64,000 nt of DNA from Acinetobacter gerneri DSM 14967 = CIP 107464 = MTCC 9824 (GTDB taxonomy: Bacteria > Pseudomonadota > Gammaproteobacteria > Pseudomonadales > Moraxellaceae), in assembly GCF_000368565.1 (NCBI RefSeq), contig NZ_KB849543.1:581262-645261 (forward strand). The letters are read 5' to 3'. Within the stretch, counting starts at the first letter, position 1. Each line of letters opens with the position of its first letter. Made by a program: the position numbers and the translations under genes. Shown piece after piece: positions 37,503-48,173 of this stretch. The notes beneath the pieces were generated by a model. It ran no database searches. It was given only the letters and a program-made list of their open reading frames with translations, and was not told the origin of the DNA.

Positions 37503-38360
37503 TCAATGTGTAAATAGCATTTTAATTTGATATTGAATGCTGGTCGTTTTGCGTTTCAACAATGTCTCTAAATCTTTGCTATCACTATACATTGCGCCAT
37601 TTACAGTTTCTTTATCTGCATCAACGATCACCTCAACTAGCGCTTTAGGTAGACCTGCTTGGAGCAATGCATCAGTGTATTGCTCAGGGCTGAGGTCTTG
37701 ATATTTCACCTCTTTTTTAGAAGCCTCGCTGATATATGCTGCCATATCTGTCAAAGTGAAACTGTTAGAACCCGCGAGTTCATAAGTTTTGTTGTCATGA
37801 CCATGAGTCGTCAAAACCTCTGCAGCAGCTTCGGCATAATCTTGGCGTGAAGCTGAACTGATTTGTCCATTTTGTGCTGCACCATACAATGCGCCGTGTT
37901 CGATCGCAGGGTTTACATTGGCTAGATAATTTTCGTTATACCAATTATTTCTTAAAAATGTATAACTTAGTCCACTTTCTAAAATAAGTTTTTCAGTTTC
38001 AACGTGCTCTTTTGCAAGTGGCATCGGGTTGCTGTCCGCACGCAATAAACTGGTATAAGCGATATAAGGCACTTGAGCAGTTTTTGCTGCTTCAATAACA
38101 GCCTGATGTTGTGGCGTACGGCGACCGACTTCATTTGCAGAAATAAGTAAAAGTTTATCCACGCCTTTTAAAGAAGCAGATAATTGTTCAGGTTGGTCAT
38201 AGTCAAAATGACGTAGTTCAACGCCTTTGTTTTTTAAATCTTCGGCTTTGGATTCATTGCGGACAAGGGCAATGATTTGGCTTGCATCGGTTCGTTTGAG
38301 GAGTGCATCAATAACAAGATGACCGAGTTGTCCTGTTGCACCTGTAATTGCGATTTTCAT
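37503..38360 (-). CDS. qorB: NAD(P)H:quinone oxidoreductase (QorB/YtfG-like, NmrA family)
   Basis: 285 residues from the ATG at 38358-38360 (AAAGG six nt upstream); the frame's GTG at 38375 is unsupported. Rossmann motif ITGATGQLG at 5-13. Arg39 in ALVRNESKAEDL suggests NADPH. RNNWYNENYL and the PKALVEVIVDADKETVNGAMY tail match QorB. It reduces quinones and possibly reactive aldehydes. It diverges from an HxlR regulator, the same arrangement as ytfG/ytfH (qorB/qorR) in E. coli, which supports both calls. Confidence 0.85.
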   Translation of the reverse strand: MKIAITGATGQLGHLVIDALLKRTDASQIIALVRNESKAEDLKNKGVELRHFDYDQPEQLSASLKGVDKLLLISANEVGRRTPQHQAVIEAAKTAQVPYIAYTSLLRADSNPMPLAKEHVETEKLILESGLSYTFLRNNWYNENYLANVNPAIEHGALYGAAQNGQISSASRQDYAEAAAEVLTTHGHDNKTYELAGSNSFTLTDMAAYISEASKKEVKYQDLSPEQYTDALLQAGLPKALVEVIVDADKETVNGAMYSDSKDLETLLKRKTTSIQYQIKMLFTH

Positions 38361-38433
38361 TATGTCACCTTTCACTTAATTTCAAAGATACTTGATTGTT
38401 TTGTGTACTTGATGGCATTATGTTATTTCTAAA

Positions 38434-38468
38434 ACTTACTAAATGTAAGTACGTACCCGAAGGTAAGT
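38434..38468. promoter_or_regulatory. Candidate QorR operator (ACTTAC/GTAAGT repeats)
   Basis: In the divergent gap, ACTTAC (38434-38439) and GTAAGT (38445-38450) form an inverted repeat with a 5-nt spacer, followed by GTACGTAC and another GTAAGT at 38463-38468. HxlR-family dimers bind inverted repeats in such intergenic regions. Not tested. Confidence 0.6.
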
Positions 38469-38492
38469 AAATTGCAGTTTGGAGAGAAATGG

Positions 38493-38870
38493 ATGGTTAG
38501 TTACGCGACGAGTAATTTGATTGGTCAAGTTTTATCCAATGAATGTCCATCACGTGAAATATTGGAACATCTCACTAGCAAATGGTCTGTATTGGTTTTG
38601 CGTTGTTTAAGTGATGGCGTGCAACGATTTAGTGAACTTCGTAATCGTATACAGGGGATTAGTGAAAAAATGCTGGCCCAAACTTTGAAAATTCTTGAGC
38701 AAGATGGCTTTATTTTACGTACAGTTTATCCCGAAGTTCCCCCAAAAGTTGAATATCAGTTGACCATTTTAGGGGCACAAGCTGCTGAGAAATTGAATTA
38801 TCTGATCTCTTGGATTGAAAGAAGTTTACCCGATATTATGGAAAATAAAGCAAAAGTTATTGTTCGATAA
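38493..38870 (+). CDS. qorR: HxlR-family transcriptional regulator (QorR/YtfH-like)
   Basis: 125 residues from the ATG at 38493 (GGAGAG six nt upstream); the in-frame TTG at 38472 is rejected for lack of a ribosome site. Residues about 15-105 form the winged helix: CPSREILEHLTSKWSVLVLRCL, FSELRNRIQGISEKMLAQTLK and DGFILRTVYPEVPPKVEY. Cys17 near the N-terminus is the position used for oxidant sensing in YodB/HypR/QorR-type proteins. It probably represses the divergent quinone reductase gene until oxidative or electrophile stress. Confidence 0.85.
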   Translation: MVSYATSNLIGQVLSNECPSREILEHLTSKWSVLVLRCLSDGVQRFSELRNRIQGISEKMLAQTLKILEQDGFILRTVYPEVPPKVEYQLTILGAQAAEKLNYLISWIERSLPDIMENKAKVIVR

Positions 38871-38889
38871 AGTGCTGAAATATCGTCTT

Positions 38890-39951
38890 TTATATCAGAT
38901 CGCTATAGTCCAAACTCTGCAACGTCTTTTCTTGAAATGAGAATAGGCAATGACTTGATGGATGCTGGACTTGTGCCCGTTGATTTGGAAATTCTGCAAG
39001 TTTGCTAAACTTTGTTGTACTGTAGAAACTGATATTTTCATTACCGACGATGATCAACAATTTTTGATCTGAAAATAATGCCATGACCTTTTGAGTTTGT
39101 TCTGGCATTGCCCAGACTGAACCCTCATCAATTTCCACCAAAGAATAAAGCCGGACCCCATAACCTTGACTATTATCAGATTCAACTGATTCGTATTGTT
39201 CCATATCCCAAATCAGGGTATGCCATAAGGCAATTGTGGTATCTGTTAACCAGCACATTGGATAATTCCAATCATCTCGATAGCTGAGTTGACGTAGTGA
39301 ATGACCATCCTCACTTTCATACGGGTTTTTTGAAAACCAATCTGGTAACGACCAAATGCGTGGGATATTGACGGGTTGCCAAACCCAGCCATCACCTAAG
39401 ATTCGTTGGTGATTTGGACTGACATATAAATTGCCATGAAAATAATCTAAATAGTGCAAAGGTATTTGATCTTTATAAGCATCGATGTGGCGCTGAGTCA
39501 TGAGTGTATTTTGCGTTAAATTGTATGCATCTAGACGATTCCAATCTGTCCGAAAAATACAAATATCATCATTGTTGTAGCGACTAAATGCAAAGGAAAA
39601 GCCAACGGTATATTCATAGTACTGCTTGGCATCTATCTGCAAAATTGTCTCGCCACTACTGATATTGAACACATGCGCAAATTGTCCATGATCAACCGCC
39701 ACTGCGGCATATAGACCATTTTGTGAGGCATAAAGTTTATATGTGGGAGCTCCGAAATAATGATCTTTATCCTCACCTAAAACGGGCAATTGAATGCTTG
39801 ATAAATATTGAAGTTGATTTTTTTGAATATCAAATCCATATAATTTCGCCGAATCGGTCAAGATTAAAATCTGCCCATAACTTGCCTCAATGCTTTGAAT
39901 CGCGAGGATTGGGCGATCTAATTGTTCTAATAAATATTGTTTTTGTTTCAT
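38890..39951 (-). CDS. Hypothetical beta-propeller-like protein, partner of PrfH
   Basis: 353 residues from the ATG at 39949-39951 (a frame open to 39993 overlaps prfH). The sequence alternates strands and Trp/Tyr/Asp turns, with repeats such as IDAKQYYEYTVGFSFAFSRYNNDD and ISSGETILQID, suggesting a WD40-like or six-to-seven-blade propeller. There are no catalytic motifs or signal peptide, so it is cytoplasmic. It starts just past the prfH stop (7-bp gap) and is probably cotranscribed, so it may act with the release factor. I do not recognise a named family. Confidence 0.7.
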   Translation of the reverse strand: MKQKQYLLEQLDRPILAIQSIEASYGQILILTDSAKLYGFDIQKNQLQYLSSIQLPVLGEDKDHYFGAPTYKLYASQNGLYAAVAVDHGQFAHVFNISSGETILQIDAKQYYEYTVGFSFAFSRYNNDDICIFRTDWNRLDAYNLTQNTLMTQRHIDAYKDQIPLHYLDYFHGNLYVSPNHQRILGDGWVWQPVNIPRIWSLPDWFSKNPYESEDGHSLRQLSYRDDWNYPMCWLTDTTIALWHTLIWDMEQYESVESDNSQGYGVRLYSLVEIDEGSVWAMPEQTQKVMALFSDQKLLIIVGNENISFYSTTKFSKLAEFPNQRAQVQHPSSHCLFSFQEKTLQSLDYSDLI

Positions 39952-39958
39952 AATAAGC

Positions 39959-40552
39959 CTAAATTTTTTTATAGCTCCGAATAGGATTGCCACGTTCGAT
40001 CATGGCGTGTTGTTGATGCATTGCTTGTTTATTGTCTGCATGGGCATGTTCTAATTTTTGCGCGAGTTTCAAAGCGATCAACTCTTTGGCAAGACGTTTA
40101 TTGGCATGTTGACTCCGTTCAGACATGACTTTAACACTGATACCGCTCGCGATATGTGTGGCATGAATAGCAGAATCTGTTGTGTTGACATGTTGACCGC
40201 CAGCACCTGAGGCTCGGCAAGCTTGGAATACGATGCTGTCATTTTCAGGTAATGTTTGCGGATCATCAAATAGCCTGATACCAACAAACCAATTTTTACG
40301 TTTATGATTGGGTCTGATTTTACTCTGAAAAGTCCATTGAATCGTGCCACACCAAGTCTTCGTCCAGATTAGATGGGCTTGATCGAGTTGCAATAAAATA
40401 CTCGAATAGCCATAAACAGTTTCGGTTTTTTCAAGTATTGTGATTTCTATTTGATGCTTTTTGGCATCTTTTAATAATTCTTCAAAGCTATATTTTACAG
40501 CTTGTTCACATTCAGCAGGACCTTTGGCTGCACTGAGTTGAAGTATAGGCAA
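39959..40552 (-). CDS. prfH: Peptide chain release factor homologue PrfH
   Basis: 197 residues, short for a release factor: it has the catalytic domain with GGQ ([21 protein letters not shown], Gln120) and the basic C-terminal helix, but no codon-recognition domain of RF1/RF2. The N-terminal [19 protein letters not shown] matches PrfH. Family knowledge: PrfH is usually encoded next to an RtcB-type RNA ligase and rescues ribosomes stalled by cleavage of 16S rRNA in the decoding centre. No rtcB lies in this window; instead the beta-propeller-like gene follows. Confidence 0.9.
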   Translation of the reverse strand: MPILQLSAAKGPAECEQAVKYSFEELLKDAKKHQIEITILEKTETVYGYSSILLQLDQAHLIWTKTWCGTIQWTFQSKIRPNHKRKNWFVGIRLFDDPQTLPENDSIVFQACRASGAGGQHVNTTDSAIHATHIASGISVKVMSERSQHANKRLAKELIALKLAQKLEHAHADNKQAMHQQHAMIERGNPIRSYKKI

Positions 40553-42236
<1,684 letters not shown>

Positions 42237-42253
42237 GCTCATATAGATTTGAG

Positions 42254-42387
42254 TAGGGGCTGTGGACGTTTCAGAAATCGACCGCGTTGTGCTTTGATCA
42301 TTTAGATTACTAAATTTCTCAAACAACGCCTTGTATTGTCAAAAAATACTCGTTGTCGTAGCGAGTTTGAAGCGTCAACAAACCCTA
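42254..42387. mobile_element. MITE-like palindromic element 2
   Basis: The ends TAGGGGCTGTGGACGTTTC and, inverted, TAGGGTTTGTTGACGCTTC each match the element-1 repeat with 3 mismatches. The interior (GATCATTTAGAT, ACTAAATTTCTC, CAAAAAATACTCG) matches the reverse complement of element 1, arm 1. At 134 bp it has lost arm 2. Flanking TA on each side fits a TA target duplication. It sits between obgE and proB; the TTG-initiated extension of the proB frame (42331) lies inside it. Confidence 0.75.
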
Positions 42388-42399
42388 ATAGAGGACAAA

Positions 42400-43533
42400 A
42401 TGATAGAAGTGGTAGATGGGCAACGTAAGCTCGAAGCTTGTAAACGAATCGTTGTTAAAATAGGCTCATCTTTACTTACAGCAAATGGGCAAGGTCTAGA
42501 CATCAATGCTATTTCGCACTGGGCGAAACAAATTGCTGATCTACACAATGCAGGACACGAAATTATATTGGTGTCATCAGGTGCTGTAGCGGAAGGGATG
42601 GTACGTATGAAGTTACCAAGCCGACCCACCGATCTACCCAGTCTTCAGGCTTGTGCTGCCATTGGTCAAATGGGCTTGATCCAAACATGGTCAAGCGTTT
42701 TGGATTTACATACGATCCAAACAGCACAAGTCCTTTTAACTCATGATGATTTAGCTGATCGCCGTCGTTATCTCAACTCATGTGATGCTTTGCAAAACTT
42801 GATTGATTGGCGCGTGATTCCTGTGATCAATGAAAATGACACGGTATCTACCAATGAAATTCGTTTTGGTGATAATGATACGCTTGCTGCGATGGTCGCA
42901 GGACAAGTCCATGCGGATTTGTTGATTATTTTGACAGATCAACAAGGGATGTTCGACTCTGATCCACGTAGTAATCCAGATGCAAAATTGTTGTCGACTG
43001 TTCGTGCTTTAGATGAAAGTCTATTTGAAATGGCTGGCGGTGGCGGTGCTCTCGGAAGCGGCGGTATGGTCACTAAAGTTCGAGCTGCTCGTTTGGCTGC
43101 AAAATCAGGTTGTCCAACTTTGATCGCAAGCGGTGAAAGTGACAATGTATTGGCACGTCTGATGTCTGGGGAAATGATGGGAACATTATTTATCACAGAC
43201 AATGACCGTATGACTGCTCATCAACAATGGTTGGCTGCACATCTGCAAACAGCGGGTCGTTTGGTGATTGATGATGGTGCTGTCGATGCAATCAAACAAA
43301 AGCATCGTAGTTTATTACCTGTAGGCGTTAAAGCTGTCGAAGGGCATTTTGATCGTGGTGATGTCGTTGAGTGTGTAGATCGTCAAGGTAAACGTGTCGC
43401 TGTTGGACGTGTCAACTTTAGCTCACGTTCAGCGGAAATCGTTAAAGGTTTATCCTCTGATAAAGTGCATCAGGTTTTAGGTGAAGCTCGATCTTTGGAA
43501 ATGATTCATCGCAATCATATGGCGATTTATTGA
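42400..43533 (+). CDS. proB: Glutamate 5-kinase
   Basis: 377 residues from the ATG at 42400, which has GAGGA six nt upstream. The frame extends to 42331 but that part lies in MITE-like element 2, so it is rejected. Phosphorylates glutamate in the first step of proline synthesis. The amino acid kinase domain ([48 protein letters not shown]) is followed by a PUA domain (about 285-370). Length is typical. MITE-like element 2 separates it from obgE; a hairpin there may reduce read-through. Confidence 0.95.
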   Translation: MIEVVDGQRKLEACKRIVVKIGSSLLTANGQGLDINAISHWAKQIADLHNAGHEIILVSSGAVAEGMVRMKLPSRPTDLPSLQACAAIGQMGLIQTWSSVLDLHTIQTAQVLLTHDDLADRRRYLNSCDALQNLIDWRVIPVINENDTVSTNEIRFGDNDTLAAMVAGQVHADLLIILTDQQGMFDSDPRSNPDAKLLSTVRALDESLFEMAGGGGALGSGGMVTKVRAARLAAKSGCPTLIASGESDNVLARLMSGEMMGTLFITDNDRMTAHQQWLAAHLQTAGRLVIDDGAVDAIKQKHRSLLPVGVKAVEGHFDRGDVVECVDRQGKRVAVGRVNFSSRSAEIVKGLSSDKVHQVLGEARSLEMIHRNHMAIY

Positions 43534-43595
43534 TAGTATAAGTATTTGAATATAATGTATTTTAAATAAAAAATTTAACTACATTGTTCATGTTA

Positions 43596-43624
43596 AAAGC
43601 CCACTTTTAAAAGTGGGCTTTCTC
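43596..43624 (+). terminator. Terminator after proB
   Basis: The stem AAAGCCCACTT / AAGTGGGCTTT is followed by TCTC; strong hairpin, short T tract. Confidence 0.8.
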
Positions 43625-43788
43625 ATGGTAAAACTTCCGAACTTAGAAGTAAGCCTAAACAAATAAGCCTAAACCAATAGAAAAACGACTCATTACAACA
43701 AAATGAAGGCTTATTTTTAGAACGAGCTTATAAATAATCATTACAAAAATTTAAGCGATAAAATAAGCATCATTTTTCTATCATTCAT

Positions 43789-45780
43789 TCAAGATTTTTT
43801 ACTTTTCAACCAACGCCATAAGGTCGTACGGCTAATACCAAGTAAAGTTGCAGCCTGAAAATGGTTACCACTTGCCATTTTCAATGCAGCAGTCGCTTGA
43901 TCAAAGTGAGATGTCAAATTTTCGAAAGCTACTTTTTCACTGATATGTGGGTTCTTTATCTGAGGAGGTCGCACAGAATTAATATTATTTGGCAATGAAT
44001 GTATTGCAAAAAAATCTGGCAATTCTTCATACAAGAGTTTTTCATCAATCGGCACGGTGAGTGTTGGTAAAAGAATAGCGACTCGTTTCGCTATACTTTC
44101 TAATTCTCTAATATTACCTGGCCATAGATACTGATTTAAATGGTGTGAAAGCAAATGTTGAATCTCATCCAAAATTGCATGATTTTTAAAATTTTTTGCT
44201 ATATTTAATTTTAGGAAATTGTCGAAAAGTAATGAAATATCAATTTTCCTTTCTCGCAGGGGCGGGAGTTTAAGCTCCAGTGTATTCAAGCGATAATATA
44301 AATCTTGTCTAAATGATTTAAGTGAAACAAGATCTTTTAAAGGTTGATGTGTTGCAGCAATAACTCGGATATCAATCGGAATGGGTGTGTTAGATCCTAA
44401 TCTAGTAATCGCTCTTTCTTGTAGAACACGGAGTAAGCGCGTTTGCAAGGATAGGGGCATATCACCAATTTCATCCAAAAAAAGTGTTCCTTTATGTGCA
44501 GATTCAATTAAACCACGTCTTCCTCCACGCTTTGATCCTGTAAATGCACCATCATCATGACCAAATAATTCACTTTCAATAAGCGTTTCTGGAAATGCTG
44601 CACAATTAATCGCAATAAAGGGGTGGTTCGCTCGATGACTTTCATTATGTATGGCTTGTGCAAAAAGTTCTTTACCTGTACCACTTTCGCCCATAATGAG
44701 GATATCAAACTCTGATTTTGAATAGCGTTTGGCTTTATTGATTGTATTTTTGAGTGCGCTACTATTACCTTGAATTGTGCCAAAATGATGTCTTGCCGTA
44801 AATTGTCTTTTACGTTCAAACATTCGAAGTTTGGTATCTGAAGTATAAATTGTACCAGCATCATGTAGGGTAATGGCCGCGCCGACGATTTGCCCATTCT
44901 CAAATATAGCTGCTTTGTGACTCACCCAATCTCGATGATCTAGTTGTAGAACAGAGGAGGGGATTTCATCGCCTGTATAGTTTTGAAGTACATCCTTTAA
45001 AGATAGCTCAGGCTGTACCTCAGAGAGATTAGTTCCACGAATATCTTGATTTTCAACAGATAAAATCTTTTTCATGGCATGATTGATTGCAATAATTTTT
45101 TCTTGATTATTCACTGCAACCACAGCATCAGGCAGGGTTTGTAAGACACTGTTTAATTGGTCAAACCGTGTGTGTTCCAGATGGGCGATACGTCCAACTT
45201 CTAGCGCTTGATCTAAAGCGGTACGTATACTTTGTAATGAATAGGTGAGTATGGCTTGCATACCTGCTTTTTGAGCCAATTCGACAATAATACTTGAGCC
45301 TAAGACGACCTCTACACCTTTATCTTTAAGCTTTTGAATGCATAACTGAGCTTCTTGTGGTGTTTTATAATGATATTGGGTCAGATTTAACAACAATAAA
45401 CTTTTTAAATCATCAAGTGATGGGATGGCATCACCATAAGTAATCACACCGACATTTGGGCTAATTTCTTTTGCTTTGATGAGTGCTTTCATCAAGTCAT
45501 AACCTGAAACATCAATGCTCACCACAGGTGTTTGTACACCGTCACGTAAGATACTGGCATTTGAACCTGCACTTAAGAAAACATCTACATTTGCATTTTT
45601 AATTCTTTCATTTGCAAGGCCGAGCACTTGATCAAAACTGGCGTCCAGGGTTTCTATTTGTGCTCGAAAAGCGTATTCCTCCAAAATGGGTTTAGAGAAA
45701 GTTCTCAATAAATGATGACTCATAAAACAGATACGAGGCATATATTTATTTTTACTGTTTATATTTTGCATGGTTGTCAT
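43789..45780 (-). CDS. Sigma54-dependent activator, PrpR-like
   Basis: 663 residues (a start at Met14 is possible). A PrpR-N sensor domain (about 15-195) is followed by a PAS-like segment (205-300, LNSVLQTLPDAVVAVNNQEKIIAI). The AAA+ domain has Walker A GESGTGKE (364-371), the sigma54-contacting loop GAFTGS (411-416; the usual motif is GAFTGA) and FLDEIGDMPL. A C-terminal Fis-type helix-turn-helix (FQAATLLGISRTTLWRWLK) ends it. It is divergent from the catabolic cluster, whose two sigma54 promoters it almost certainly controls. The effector is unknown; in PrpR it is 2-methylcitrate. Confidence 0.92.
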   Translation of the reverse strand: MTTMQNINSKNKYMPRICFMSHHLLRTFSKPILEEYAFRAQIETLDASFDQVLGLANERIKNANVDVFLSAGSNASILRDGVQTPVVSIDVSGYDLMKALIKAKEISPNVGVITYGDAIPSLDDLKSLLLLNLTQYHYKTPQEAQLCIQKLKDKGVEVVLGSSIIVELAQKAGMQAILTYSLQSIRTALDQALEVGRIAHLEHTRFDQLNSVLQTLPDAVVAVNNQEKIIAINHAMKKILSVENQDIRGTNLSEVQPELSLKDVLQNYTGDEIPSSVLQLDHRDWVSHKAAIFENGQIVGAAITLHDAGTIYTSDTKLRMFERKRQFTARHHFGTIQGNSSALKNTINKAKRYSKSEFDILIMGESGTGKELFAQAIHNESHRANHPFIAINCAAFPETLIESELFGHDDGAFTGSKRGGRRGLIESAHKGTLFLDEIGDMPLSLQTRLLRVLQERAITRLGSNTPIPIDIRVIAATHQPLKDLVSLKSFRQDLYYRLNTLELKLPPLRERKIDISLLFDNFLKLNIAKNFKNHAILDEIQHLLSHHLNQYLWPGNIRELESIAKRVAILLPTLTVPIDEKLLYEELPDFFAIHSLPNNINSVRPPQIKNPHISEKVAFENLTSHFDQATAALKMASGNHFQAATLLGISRTTLWRWLKSKKS

Positions 45781-45932
45781 ATGTGCTCTTTGTTAAATAT
45801 AGATCCTTCTATATTTGAAATGAATAGATTTAATATGATGTCTATATGTATTTGAATATGATGAAACTAAGCCATCATAGAAAAGTAATGTGAGACATTT
45901 TGTCGATCTTATTTCAATATAATATTTATAAT

Positions 45933-46032
45933 TGAAACAAAAGCTTAGTCTGTAAAATTTAGTAAGTGTATTAAAAATAATGTTTCATTTTTTATTTTTG
46001 TGAAACAGGTGAAACAAATTGGAAATGTTTCA
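45933..46032. promoter_or_regulatory. Enhancer-type operator cluster, TGTTTCA/TGAAACA repeats
   Basis: Five copies of the 7-mer are present: TGAAACA at 45933, 46001 and 46010, and TGTTTCA at 45981 and 46026. They form inverted pairs 50-150 bp upstream of the first sigma54 promoter, the right place for an upstream activator site of the PrpR-like regulator. The same 7-mers recur before the second promoter. Confidence 0.8.
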
Positions 46033-46081
46033 TTTATTTGTAAGATTTTGATTTTTAATAAATATTTAATATTTTAAAAAG

Positions 46082-46097
46082 TGGCATACATTCTGCT
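46082..46097 (+). promoter_or_regulatory. Sigma54 promoter P1 (-24/-12)
   Basis: TGGCATACATTCTGCT: GG and GC are separated by exactly 10 nt, as the sigma54 consensus requires. It would start transcription near 46110, giving a leader of about 160 nt ahead of the outer-membrane channel gene. Confidence 0.85.
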
Positions 46098-46222
46098 TAA
46101 GACAACATAATCAAATTAAACTGGAGAAAATAAAATCTCAGGAATTTTTGGGTTAACTTTAAATTAGACGTAAATTCATGATTGTAAATCAGGAAGATTG
46201 AGATTGAATTGAGTACATAAAG

Positions 46223-46262
46223 TTAATCTTAATATTAAAGGATGAAAAATATTAAGGATTAA
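46223..46262 (+). promoter_or_regulatory. Leader hairpin that buries the ribosome site of the channel gene
   Basis: TTAATCTTAATATT (46223-46236) pairs with AATATTAAGGATTAA (46248-46262) with one bulge. The AAGGA ribosome site (46254-46258) lies in the 3' arm. It could limit translation or respond to an RNA or protein; no known riboswitch class is recognisable. Confidence 0.5.
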
Positions 46263-46269
46263 TAAATAT

Positions 46270-47187
46270 ATGGATATTATATTTAAAAAAATTGTATCAG
46301 GTTTATTATTTTTATTTTGTTCAAACGAAATACTGGCAGCTGAAAATGGGAAGTCAAGTTATCCACCCGGTGGGTCAATGTATTTTATTGCAGAATATCC
46401 ACCAATACCGGGTAATTATCTGCAAAGCTTAACTTATTATGGTACAGCAAATCGTATAAATGATCATAATGGGAATAAAACAGAAAATTTAAATCTTGAT
46501 TTCAGTGTGGTTTCTCAATCATTAAGGTTTGTTGCAGTTTGGGATTCTCATTTGTTTAAGGCTGATGCTGTTGCTTCTGAGTTAATTGTAACTTATGCAT
46601 CTGCCCGAAATTCAATGGATATATCCAATGTACGTATGAACAGTACCGCAGATGGCTTAGGCGATATCGTGATAGCTCCACTGGGTTTACAGTGGAATTT
46701 GGGAGAAAAGAAAAATTGGCAAACCGTCGCTACAGTCTATTATGTCATCCCTTCAAACTCATATTCAAAACATAAAGCTCTGAATATTTCCAACAATCAC
46801 TATTCAATTCAACCAACATTTGGAGTCAAATATCGAGATGAAAGTGGTTTCTCCGTTGGTATATCGCCACGGGTATCTTTTAACTGGAGGAATGATGATA
46901 CTCAATATAAAAATGGAACAGAGTTTTTTGCTGATTATATGTTTTCTTATAAAGTCGGAAATTGGGAGCCCGGTCTAGTTGGTTATTATTCTAATCAGTT
47001 TGAAAATGATGAAATCGATGGTAAGAAAATTAAAGATTCAAAAACTGAAGGTTTTTCTATAGGCCCAGGAATTTATTATAACCACGCCAATAAAGTTTTT
47101 ATGAGTGCCAGTTTCCAAAAAGATTTAGTGGCAAAAAATAAATCACAAAATAATAGCTTATTTATATCTGTCGCATTTCCATATTAA
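46270..47187 (+). CDS. Outer-membrane channel, phenol MetA-pathway (SphA) family
   Basis: 305 residues. A signal peptide ends near LAA-ENG. The mature part is a beta-barrel with amphipathic strands and ends in Phe-Pro-Tyr (FISVAFPY), the usual C-terminal aromatic for barrel assembly. GDIVIAPLGLQWNLGEKKNWQTVATVYYVIP is characteristic of the MetA-pathway transporter family, which brings aromatic or other hydrophobic substrates across the outer membrane. It is the first gene of the P1 transcript. Confidence 0.85.
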   Translation: MDIIFKKIVSGLLFLFCSNEILAAENGKSSYPPGGSMYFIAEYPPIPGNYLQSLTYYGTANRINDHNGNKTENLNLDFSVVSQSLRFVAVWDSHLFKADAVASELIVTYASARNSMDISNVRMNSTADGLGDIVIAPLGLQWNLGEKKNWQTVATVYYVIPSNSYSKHKALNISNNHYSIQPTFGVKYRDESGFSVGISPRVSFNWRNDDTQYKNGTEFFADYMFSYKVGNWEPGLVGYYSNQFENDEIDGKKIKDSKTEGFSIGPGIYYNHANKVFMSASFQKDLVAKNKSQNNSLFISVAFPY

Positions 47188-47308
47188 TTTATGTGGGGAT
47201 GTTAAACATTTTCTGTATTTTTATAGCTAAAATTTTTTAGATCAATATGATTGTCAAAATGAATACAGAGAAAATATTGTGTGAAATAAAATATCGAGGA
47301 GTATTAAA

Positions 47309-47716
47309 ATGAATCAAGTTGAATTAAATAAAACTCAGGCTAAACGCTTTTTAGAATATCTAGCGAAGACTGATTTTGACAGTCTTCGGCAGCTTTTAGC
47401 TGATGAGATGCAATACATTTTGCCCGGAAAATCACCCTTAGCAACGCATCTCACATCTGCGGCAGAATTTAGTGATTTTTTACATTCTGCTTTTAGTGGA
47501 AAAGTTGCACAAGCCAAATTTGAGATTTTAAATATCACTGCTGAAGATAACCGAGTTGCTGTCGAAGCTACTGGATTATTTGAGTTTAAGGCTGGCTTGA
47601 TCTATGAAAATATATACCATTTTCTCTTTCATTTTAATGATCTTGGTAAGATTACCCAATTGACTGAGCACATGGATAGTTACCATGCAACTAAGTTATT
47701 TGTGGGTGGTGAGTGA
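47309..47716 (+). CDS. SnoaL/NTF2-like protein
   Basis: 135 residues. The helix-sheet pattern (TQAKRFLEYLAKTDFDSLRQLLADEMQYILPGKSPLATHLTSAAEFSDFL, then FEILNITAEDNRVAVEATGLFEF) is the cone-shaped NTF2 fold of SnoaL and ketosteroid-isomerase proteins, which isomerise or hydrate small hydrophobic substrates. The catalytic residues are not certain from sequence. It follows the channel gene by 121 bp; a terminator lies after it, so P1 probably makes a two-gene transcript. Confidence 0.78.
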   Translation: MNQVELNKTQAKRFLEYLAKTDFDSLRQLLADEMQYILPGKSPLATHLTSAAEFSDFLHSAFSGKVAQAKFEILNITAEDNRVAVEATGLFEFKAGLIYENIYHFLFHFNDLGKITQLTEHMDSYHATKLFVGGE

Positions 47717-47807
47717 GAGTCATATTCAACCCCAAAGTTTGATACTGCATTGAATTTTTTACCATTAGAACGGCTCTTGTAGCGGCAATAAACATTATGT
47801 ATTGAAT

Positions 47808-47840
47808 AAATGGACGTTATTTATAACGTCCATTTTATTT
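47808..47840 (+). terminator. Terminator of the P1 transcript
   Basis: AAATGGACGTTA / TAACGTCCATTT is followed by TATTTTAT. It separates the two sigma54 transcripts. Confidence 0.82.
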
Positions 47841-47927
47841 TATATAAACTACTTTTTTAGAGTTTTTGGATCGAAGTGTTAAATTGATCAAGATCATATA
47901 TCAATACAGTGTTCCAATATTAAAAAA

Positions 47928-48042
47928 TGAAACACATGAATGTTTCATTCTTTAATAAAATATTTATTTGATTAATAATAATATTTTCAAATCATTTATT
48001 TAAATCATGTCATTAAGTTGAAACATTATTTATAATGAAACA
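47928..48042. promoter_or_regulatory. Second operator cluster for the PrpR-like regulator
   Basis: TGAAACA (47928) and TGTTTCA (47941) form an inverted pair, with further TGAAACA copies at 48019 and 48036. These match the 7-mers upstream of P1, so the same activator should bind here. Confidence 0.78.
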
Positions 48043-48106
48043 TCTTAAAATCAATATAAATAAAATAATAATTATATATTTCAAATGCATAATTTTACTA
48101 AAAATG

Positions 48107-48122
48107 TTGGCATGGTTAGTGC
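48107..48122 (+). promoter_or_regulatory. Sigma54 promoter P2 (-24/-12)
   Basis: TTGGCATGGTTAGTGC: GG (48109-48110) and GC (48121-48122) with exactly 10 nt between. The CoA-transferase gene starts about 50 bp on, with an AGGTG ribosome site. Confidence 0.85.
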
Positions 48123-48173
48123 TTTATAAGAGGCAGGAATAAAAAATGCCATTGCAACATTGGAGGTGAACAT

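Noticed and set aside
42331..42399. N-terminal extension of ProB
   Set aside because: These codons lie in or just after MITE-like element 2; the GAGGA site fixes the ATG at 42400.
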